NCBI GenBank assembly: GCA_013399895.1
Contig: VXBA01005115.1
Location: 204,564 to 268,563, forward strand
Source: Serilophus lunatus
Lineage: Eukaryota > Chordata > Aves > Passeriformes > Eurylaimidae
Direction of reading: 5' to 3'
DNA length: 64,000 bases
The position numbers and the translations under genes are program-made. Of this stretch, positions 55,791-64,000 are shown piece by piece (the first letter of the stretch is position 1; every line of letters starts with the position of its first letter). The notes beneath the pieces were generated by a model, which did no database searches, had not been told where the DNA came from, and was given only the letters and a program-made list of their open reading frames with translations.

Positions 55791-57904
55791 CACCCATTGT
55801 CATTTGCTGGAGCACAGCTTGCCATCTTTAGAAGCCTCTAGGGAGCTTAGAGCAATGGGAACTGATTGCTGCAGTGCATGGCACTAAATGTGTGGGATAG
55901 TACTCCTAATAACTCTGTAATGCTTAGCCAGATACTAAGTTGTGCAAAACTAGAAACCGTATGAAAGTATCAGCAGTTGACTCCCTGTGCAACACTTTGG
56001 TAAAAGAGGTCTGATGATATTCACCTCTGAAAGAGATTATAGTTTGAAGAAGGGCAGGAAATCCTTATTGAATTGGGCTATACCACTGCATAGTATCTGG
56101 GTAAAGCTTCAGAGAAGAAACTGTGTGAATGAACAGGAGAGTTTACAGAGGATTATCCAGACTGCAGATCTCATCAAATTCATGCCCTCCAAAGAAAGGC
56201 ACAAGGAACAGAGATGGAAGGGTTTGCCATTTCCAAAACAGCTTGGCAGTCCCCCAGGACTGTAGACTGCCTTCACTGGAGAGTCTGTTCTGCTGACACA
56301 AGAGATGGATGTACATACAAGTCCCATTAGCACTGAAGGGAGGTGCCTGCTAAACTTTCCCACGCATTAGCAGAGGAAAAGACTTCTAAAGGTATCTCAC
56401 AAGGCTGTTGCTGCACATGTTGCATTTCTTTGATATCTGCCTGTGACACAGCTGCACGCTTACCTCATTTGGATGTATCTACTCGACATCTTGCTATCTG
56501 TCACAAAAAGGCATTTTGGGGCCATGCAGCATGCTTTCCCATTATTCTCAATGCAGGTCTATAAATATACAACTTGTGTGTAACCTGTTTGCATACTGAT
56601 TCTGTGTCCCAGATCAATCTGTTGTTGATTCCAAGGACTACAGTCTGCTTTGATTCTGGTTTTTATTGAGTGTTCATCAGCAGGAATATATGCCTTACTT
56701 TTTAATTTTTTTTCCTCTTGTGTCTGTTTTTCTGTCTTTTGTAGCAATCATTAAAGTTTTTTGTGGGCTGAAGAAAGCTATACCCTTTGTGACAACGTGT
56801 TGTGGAGATTTATTTAATCCTGTGGGGTATTTGGGTGCGTTTTGTTGAGGGAGGAATAGAAGGAATAAAAGAAAAAGCTGTAGAAATCAGTGGAACTGGA
56901 GATCTAGAGTCCTAGAAGGTGGCATTCTGTTAATTAGTGTTCTTGGGAAAACCTGTCTGTGATGAAAATAAAGCCCCATCGTTAAAACCCACAGCATTTT
57001 CCTTTTCTGCCTCTGAATGTTGTTAACAATGTTGCACTCTGGTTAAGTAAAAATCTAAAACTGCAGTGAAGTGTTAGTAATCGGTTCCTGAGCAGATTCC
57101 CTAATGCTATTCACTTTTCCTTGCTAATCTTCCTATGTGAGTTATAACAATGCAGCACCAAATGAGAAGGAAATGTCAGGTTATGTTTCAGGGCCAGCCT
57201 CCTGCCCACCCTCCATCTGTGCTGATGTCAGTGCTTATTGGAACATATGCTGCCTGTTGCTCACTGACCATCTGTTAGCTGAGCTGATGAAGTGTTCCCG
57301 TTGCTGGGACAACCCGGCCCTTGATTGCCAGTGGCACCACAAACATTTTCCGCTCAGGTTTCACTTTTATCTGTGCTCTGGAATGGCAGCCCTGCTGTGG
57401 TACGGGTTACCCCATGCCTGCATTTTCCCTCGTCCTGGGAGGGAGTGCAATCAAAATTCAAGGTACAGGTTTTAGGGCAAACTAGTAAAAGGCTGCAGCA
57501 GAGCTAATGTGCCCATGAATGAACTGTTGGCATTACAGCCTCAGACACAGGGACAGGCATGCTTTCCAGTGGGAGCCCAAGGTTGAGGGAGAATGTCTGG
57601 TAGTGGATAGAAAGTTTGTGTGACAAGATGTGACTGAAACACCCTGAACACATGCAAGGCTACACAAGGATTTTTGGAGTCAAGCAAAAGGCAAGGGATG
57701 GGCTACTTCTCCCTTGGCTAACTGTCACTTGTTCTGGAATTGCTGTGTGTTGTAGTTGCGCCTCACAGCCACAAATCTTTAGGACATAACTTAATCCAAT
57801 TTTTTGTTTGTAACCAATTTTTTACAGTATAGGCCATTTGTTTGCACTCAGCCTTTTAGCAGCTCTGTCTGGTGAGCTTTCTCCATCTCTTAAAAATGTC
57901 TACA

Positions 57905-58050
57905 AACATTAATCAATCCTCATGACAAGCCTGTGGGGATGGCAGGTGGTATTCCCGTTTTACAGAGGGAGAAGCAAGTGTGAGAGCTGGCACAAGACAT
58001 GCAGCATGCCCACATCCCAGCCTTCCCCTGCTGAGATCACTAGACCAGAT
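57905..58050 (-). mobile_element. Probable MIR-like SINE fragment, antisense
   Basis: CCTCATGACAAGCCTGTGGG, then GGTATTCCCGTTTTACAGAGGGAGAAGC and ATCACTAGACCAGATTGCCC, follow the reverse complement of a MIR: the 'ccccattttacagatgaggaaactgag' block and the 'ccactagaccatgctgcc' tRNA-like end. Ancient and diverged. Confidence 0.5.
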
Positions 58051-60649
58051 TGCCCTTCACCAAGAGCCTCAGCTCTGCCATGGTGCCAAGAGGAGCTGCA
58101 TACCAGACAGGAGGGCTGAGCAGAATCTGTCCTGTAGTTCTTTCCATCTTATACGTGAAAGGAATAGAACAGCATCTGATAAATGAAGGATGTTGAAGGT
58201 GACCACAATGGATAGGATAAAATGGGACAGCTATTAGGATATAGAAAGTCTGAGTGCTCAGTAGCGTTAAACATGGTGTTGTAAGTTGTGAAATGTCTTG
58301 TTCTTTCATTTTCTGTGTTGGTATTCAGTGTTTTGGTCCTTGGATGACAGCAGTCACTTATGTGATCTCTCAGTCCCAAGGTCAGAAATAAACATTATCC
58401 CATCATCTTTCCATTTCTCTCACTTCCCTTCTGCCCAGTCTTTCCCCTTTCATGTTTTCCCAAATTCTTTTCTCAGGTATGTTGTTTCTTTGCAGTTCCT
58501 ATATAGCAAAAGCAAACTTTATAGTCTTTCTCTCACCCAGCTTATCCTTTCGATTTCCTACCACAATCCTGTCATTCCTGTAGCCGGAACATTCAGCTGT
58601 ATTCTGGCTGGCCTTTCTGCCAGCTTCTCTTGCTTCTCATCTTTTTAAAATTCTCTTTTCTTCTGTTCCTAGCACAAAAATCCTCTTCCCATTTTTAATG
58701 CATCTTGTCAATTAACTGTACCATCTTTTCATAAGGCTAAGTGATAAGTTTTTCAGAAAAAAGGCTCTTTATTTTTCAGCCTATGCATCAATTACTGTTT
58801 TAATTAAGTGACTGAATAGTAAAATAATGTGTACTCAGAGACTATGTGACATGTGGTAGAGCTGAATAAGATATGATCCATACTGATGTAATCCTAGGTG
58901 TTAATAATAATGTACAACTTCAGCATGTGTTGCTATTTCAGGATGTTCTGGCAAAAGAGGCTGATTTTTTTCACCCTGGGGATTTACATTGCTTTGCTTT
59001 GTCTGTTTTGTGCTGAGTGCCTGAGTGTTGGATCTTATTCTGTGACACGTGTGAGGTAGTGCCCTGTACTTGTGTCAAATGGCAAGTCAGGTCTCTTACC
59101 TTGCCTTTATTGTGGTTATGATGAAAGCATTCATCTGATCTTATCATAATTACCACAACGGAGCCTGAGCACTCTAAATTCAAACCCTTTCTTGTGGCAA
59201 CTTGTTTTGTGCCAGTTTGCTTTTAAATCCACTTTGGTGTCCTTGCTTGTTGCCAGAATGATGCAAATGTGCCAGTAGGTAGATGAAAATTGGGCTGATC
59301 TTTTCTCTCCTCCAAGAATGTCATAGGGCTTGGGGATTTTACTATCTTTACAGACCTTGACTACCATGCATTTTGAATTAAAACAATGCAGAATTTAACA
59401 CTTTGCTTCAAGACTTGACACCTTGATTTTCCCTGAAACAAAAAACGTGAAGGAAAAGTAGTAGTCTGAGCCACCATCTGCCCAGCCTCCATGAAGATTT
59501 GCAGTTCCCAACTGAAAGTGCTATTTTTACCCAGGACAGGCCTGCATGTTTTGTGCAGTTTTTAGGCAGATTAAATGGTGGCACTGCTTTCTATATGTGG
59601 CTGAGAGGATAGATTACAGTGTGGCTTGAGTGGTATTTGAAAAATGAGAGTGGTAAATGAAAGAGTTTCAACACCTTGAGATATTACCAACAAAGTGAGA
59701 TGAGGTGTATAAACGTACTTCACCAGAAATTTGTAATGTTTGTGCATTTCTAGGGAAGTGTAGCAGCTAAGGATCATGTTGTGATTCCAGACTGAGGTGT
59801 CCTTGATGGAATCATGAGCACCTGTGGAATGACTGCTGTCATCATCTTAAGCAATGGTAGAGAGTTCCCTGGTGCTGTGCCTGTCTACAACACTGGAAGG
59901 CATACTGTAAGTGGTTTATTGGAAGCACATCTGAGGCATCTGAGGTGCATATGCATAGCCTTGGCTTGCAAAAGCAGAGGGATGGATATCAACTGTCTGT
60001 TTTTGCTTAGACAGAGGTATCAGAACTAGTTATAGAAGCACTGTTGGGCTGCTAGGGGAGATGCTCAGGTGGGTAGTGTCTACTGACATCACTAGAGAAA
60101 TGCTGATTTTTACTACCCAAGAACCTGATCTCTGCTGTTGTTGGAGTGTTAGGCATTCAGAGCTCTGCTTAATCACAGCTAACACACATTTTCTGAATCT
60201 GGATGGCTGGGTCCTGTAAGAACAATAAATGCTTGCACTTCTGTTCTCTAATGTTTGCAGAGAGGGGCTGTTGTGAGAGCTTTTGTGAAAAAAATCCCAT
60301 CCTCACCACAGCGCTGGGGGCAGGCTGCCACTGACATCAGTTGCATGAGGATTTGCCCTGCACTGCCTGGGTTCTGGAGATCACTCTCCACACAAACTAA
60401 TTAAAAGATGCCTTAGGTAGGTGTCCAGCCAGCACAGAAGGAACCCAGCTCCATTACTAGTCTGCAATCCCCAGTTTTCCAGCTGTCGCTATGTAATACG
60501 GTCTCCCCCTCACGTAATTCCTTCCTGTAGTCCAATAGAAGTCCTTTAAAGAAGAAAAAGAGAAAGAAAGAAGAACAACAAGCAAGTAATCCTGTCATAC
60601 GATCTGCCCCAGTAGTTTGGGGCCTGTTTCTCTTTCAGGGGCTGTGAGC

Positions 60650-60970
60650 ATGCTTTGAGGTGCACAATAGAGATGCCTTCTCCATTGACTGGGGAGCTCA
60701 ATGAGCCAAACTGGGCAGCAGCCCCAGTAACAGCAGCAGCAGCAGCAGTGGTGCAGCGCAGTAATGGGCCCAACTGTTAACTGATTTAACACTCTGCCAG
60801 CTGCAGTCCCTGAGCTCAGAGAGGAGCGGCGGGCCTTTGAATATTACCTTTCAGCCAATTAGACATATGTCACTTTCATAAAACCTTTCGTGTGCGCTCC
60901 TGTCAAGGGGAGGATCTGCTGGGGAGAAGGAGGGAACTGTGTTACCTGCCTCCCTCCTGAACTCACCGTG
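60650..60970. promoter_or_regulatory. Candidate conserved non-coding regulatory element
   Basis: A non-repetitive stretch with words such as CCTTTGAATATT (TCF/LEF-like), CAGCCAATTAGACATATGTCAC (homeodomain-like plus CATATG E-box), AACTGTTAACTGATT and CTGTCAAGG, plus a six-unit CAG run (60731-60748). It is locally GC-richer than its flanks, and the frames across it are broken. An enhancer is the simplest reading, but conservation is untested. Confidence 0.35.
60731..60748. repeat. CAG trinucleotide run, six units
   Basis: Six pure CAG units, followed by TGG. Short; it lies within the candidate regulatory element. Confidence 0.9.
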
Positions 60971-63900
60971 CCTCTCTCGAGTAGGAATTTCTAGTTGTTT
61001 CTGATATTATTTTGGTATTGCACTGGTGCAAGTGCCTGGAAAGTAGTATGAGGCAAAGAGAATGATCCTTGGAGCTCCAGTTTTCAGATAGTCTTATAGG
61101 CTGACTGGGATAGCAGGCTTCTACAGCAAAGGTGGGTTTGGATAAATAGATTGAAATGAGACCTCTTTCAGCACCTGAACACTGAGAAGGTTGGCATCAT
61201 CATCTGACTCTGCCCAAGTTGGTTTCACATGTAAAAAAGTCCTGATCTCAAAGATCAGGTACGCAGATACCAGAGGACTACAGGTGCTGAATGTAAAAGT
61301 TTTGGCCCAACAATCAATTTTAAAAAAAAAATGCACATAAAGTTGTTACTAGTGAGCTGCAGCTCAGGTAGAGCACTGCAGGCTACGTGCTTTGTCCAAA
61401 GGAGCTGCAGTATCAACCACTGTATCACTGAGTGAGCAAACACATCCTGGACTACCCACCATAGCCAGGGTCTGCAGGGGTGGGGACTACATGTGAAATT
61501 AATGTCATGGGTGCTTATTTTCAGAAACAGTGTGAGAGGCAAAAGTGTTTATGTAGTTCAAAGAACAGACATGCCACTTTTTATTCCTTCAGATTGATTA
61601 TTTTTATTTCAGTAAGGCTGAAATTCTTATTTCGGTCATGTCAGTTTTCTTTATGCTTTTTATTTTAAAACACACACAAAAAAGCAATATTAAAATGCCT
61701 ATTAAATCGTGATAAAATATGGAAGGTTGTGGTAAGTTTTTTGAACAAGATATTTAATAAAACATGTTTAAAATAATAATTTAATTACAAAAAATTATTT
61801 ACTTCAAAAGCAAGGGAACTGAAGCTAAGAAATAGTACCAAAATTTATAGAACAAAATGGATGAAGATTTTTCTTCATACCAATGTTAAAATCAAAGATG
61901 GGGTTCTAATGGACAGAAAAACATTTATTTAAAAACCTTGGCCTAAAGCTTTGAAGCTGGCACTTGTTGACACTGTTAGTGAAGGGAAATGAGTGAGCCA
62001 GAGCTGTGTGAAGATTGCTTGTTTTCCCCACTGGAGATGAGTGACCTGCATGGGTTTTGCATGCTATCAGAGCTGGACAAGAAACCATGGATGGCATGCA
62101 AGAAAAGAAGAGAATTAGGAAATGACTATTCCTTCTCTAACTTGGAAAAGGAGTGTTGAAACTATGTTAGTTAGCTAGGTTGGTCTCTGAATAAGTGTGA
62201 TCCATTTATTCAGTTTTGGTTTTCCCAAGTTTATTCTGGGTTTTCCTCCTCAGTCTCTTCAATCATCTTTTCAGTAGGATATTCTCTTATTTAAACTTTT
62301 GGTGCTCAGTAATCAAGCAGTAGTGAATATCAAGGGCAGTAAGGTAAGGTGTATTTCGGGGTGATGATGATGTTCAATCTGAATGTGCAAAAGTGGTCTT
62401 CAGATGTGTAGTCCTTTTCACACCTGAAGAAAAGCCTAAGCTTAGTTTTTGAAAGTGAAACTCTCTTATCCAAAACACTTGCAATGTTTTGACCAGCTTC
62501 AGGCAGTGATGACAGGATTACGAAGTGGTAATATATAAAATGAAATGAGAAGCTGTTTGGAAGATCTTGGGATTGTAGACAGACAAATACTTTAAACTGG
62601 CATATGTTGTCAGTATTGATAAAAGCAGTAGTTCCACACTTCCTGTTGTTCTGGCTGCTTGTTCTCACCCTTGTACTGTTCTCTTCCTTTCAATGTACTT
62701 CTAGTAGCTTAATGGTGAGCTGGAACAGATTCAGCTATAGTTGAGGGAGGGAGGACAAGGTGCGCCTGAATCCATTTTCCCTGGTCTAATTCATTGCATG
62801 ACTACACAAACCCTTATTTTGGTAGGCAGGACATGGTACCACCAAGGATGGAATTGAGAATCCAGGACAGAGGGAGAGCAGGACCACTTTTCCCCTGTGT
62901 TAGCACTAGCATTTTGTCTCCATTGAAGTTTATTTTCCCCATTCAACAAGGACAACTTGCCCATTGGATCACCTGCCAAAAGAAGCCAGTTGAGAAGATC
63001 TTACAAAACACAAGTGTCTCATCCAACTTACACTGGGTGAGCCAAGGTCAGGTGTTCCTCTTGCTAATGGTTCCCACGGTCAAAATTCTTCTGAACATCT
63101 TTGCAGGTATTGCTACCTCTAGACATGGTTTGGATGTGATAACTTTCTCAGTGGGGTAGTTCTGTGCTGCTAAGCTTATTTCTGATGACAATCTTCACTT
63201 CATCAGATTATGTAGTTATTGGGTAAAAAAGACTCTGGACACAAGTAGGGAACCAATAATTTTAAATACACCGTAAAGAAACAACATGATGTTTTCTCCC
63301 TGTGGAATCATATCAGATATTTGCTTCACAGGCCTTGTATAACATGATTATTCTCTTTTTCAACTTTCTCTGCCAAATCTTCACTGAAGTGATCTTTCAA
63401 ACTCTGTTCCTTTCCACCAACAGTCATTTACTTAGTATGGCTTGGAACTTGCATATCTTTGTGCATTCGAATCCATTACTAATGCAAAAGCATTCATCAA
63501 TTTGGCAGGAACGGGCATTAAACATCTGTAATTCATAAGCTTCAAGACAGCTTTGGGTGGTTATGATTCAGGCATCCACTGAATGTCCAAATTCCCTTTG
63601 GCATCAGTTGTCCAGCCATAACTTGCTGGATCCAGCAGTGTGGGTTCACATTGCAGGAGTCATCTCCAAATTCCTGCTTAATGGTTTGCATGCAGTTCAT
63701 GCTGGAATAAGCGATCTTTGCATGGGGGAAGCTGGCTGGAGTCAATTTCATCCCTTTTGGCAGAGAAGGTTTGTTAATGGCATCAGTTGTTGCACTTTTA
63801 GGGACAAACAGATGGCATGTGAATTCTTCTAATTTCTGAAAGAAGCCTGATGAAAGCTCCCAGGGTTATCCAAACATGAAAAGTTATATTGATAATGGCA

Positions 63901-64000
63901 TTTTCTTTGCATGAGTTCTAAGGCTCCCAGTTCTTCTTTATCTGAAAAAAACATTAACAGCATTGCATCCCCAAAAGACATGCAGGCCAATCAGTACTCT
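60971..64000. other. Intergenic, no feature recognised
   Basis: AT-rich to about 62.3 kb and then of mixed composition. Open frames at 62794-63159 (121 codons, +) and 63557-63832 (91 codons, +) and the minus-strand frame 63542-63751 show no motif I recognise. Part of a gene beyond the window end cannot be excluded. Confidence 0.6.

Larger units (their letters stand above)
54561..60649. other. Intergenic, mostly featureless
   Basis: No gene recognised. Two probable old MIR-like remnants lie here (55735-55790 and 57905-58050). The longest open frames (for example 57137-57475, 112 codons, and 58298-58648, 116 codons) have no recognisable domain, and no splice or promoter context makes them genes. 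Confidence 0.65.

Noticed and set aside
57137..57475. 112-codon Cys/Trp/His-rich frame
   Set aside because: No regular Cys spacing or recognisable domain, and no exon context.
62794..63159. 121-codon plus-strand frame near the window end
   Set aside because: Hydrophobic and Gln-rich without motifs; could be part of an unrecognised repeat, but there is no support for a gene.
63542..63832. Overlapping frames on both strands, checked as a possible exon of a neighbouring gene (for example PSMB1) or a transposase
   Set aside because: No match to PSMB1, TBP or PDCD2 as remembered and no transposase motif; not supportable from sequence alone.

Overview
The window is vertebrate nuclear DNA, almost certainly from a bird. 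Most of it is AT-rich intronic and intergenic sequence. It carries several CR1-type LINE fragments ending in the ATTCTGTGATTCTGT-like tail typical of CR1, and the only extensive coding signal is one multi-exon gene whose introns all follow the GT-AG rule. Two N characters (246 and 602) in the GC-rich first 650 bases show this is assembled draft sequence.

One protein-coding gene is present, on the + strand. I recognise it as FAM120B (constitutive coactivator of PPAR-gamma, PGCC1/CCPG). The window opens inside a CpG island of about 650 bp that should hold its promoter and non-coding first exon. Nine coding exons can be joined without a frame break from the ATG at 1150 to the TAA at 46092-46094: 1150-2169, 5972-6152, 11955-12050, 17879-18051, 21509-21601, 37097-37303, 41056-41164, 42319-42432 and 46042-46094. 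The join predicts 681 residues: an N-terminal XPG/FEN1-like fold (exon 2), a conserved FAM120 middle region (exons 3-7), a CxxC-containing segment (exon 8) and an arginine-rich tail (exons 9-10). As I recall the human protein (about 910 residues), the tandem-repeat region of its large first coding exon is absent here.

Introns range from about 1.2 to 15.5 kb. They hold CR1 pieces (2550-3320, 26690-26945, 36134-36224 and weaker ones), a nearly perfect 252-bp TTTC microsatellite (18913-19164), a strong G-quadruplex motif (44251-44278), a perfect 20-bp palindrome (22236-22255) and minor tandem repeats. The 3' UTR begins at 46095 and may run into or past a sense-oriented CR1 tail (about 47288-47750).

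From about 48 kb to the end I find no convincing gene. That interval holds a long antisense CR1 copy (53670-54560), probable old MIR-like SINE remnants, and two stretches (about 52.2-53.0 kb and 60.65-60.97 kb) whose composition and binding-site-like words suggest conserved non-coding regulatory elements. No rRNA, tRNA, CRISPR or prokaryotic-type feature was seen, and I found no convincing novel multi-gene system. The most unusual features are the compact first coding exon, the retained acidic residues in the nuclease-like fold, the G-quadruplex, the palindrome and the two candidate enhancers.
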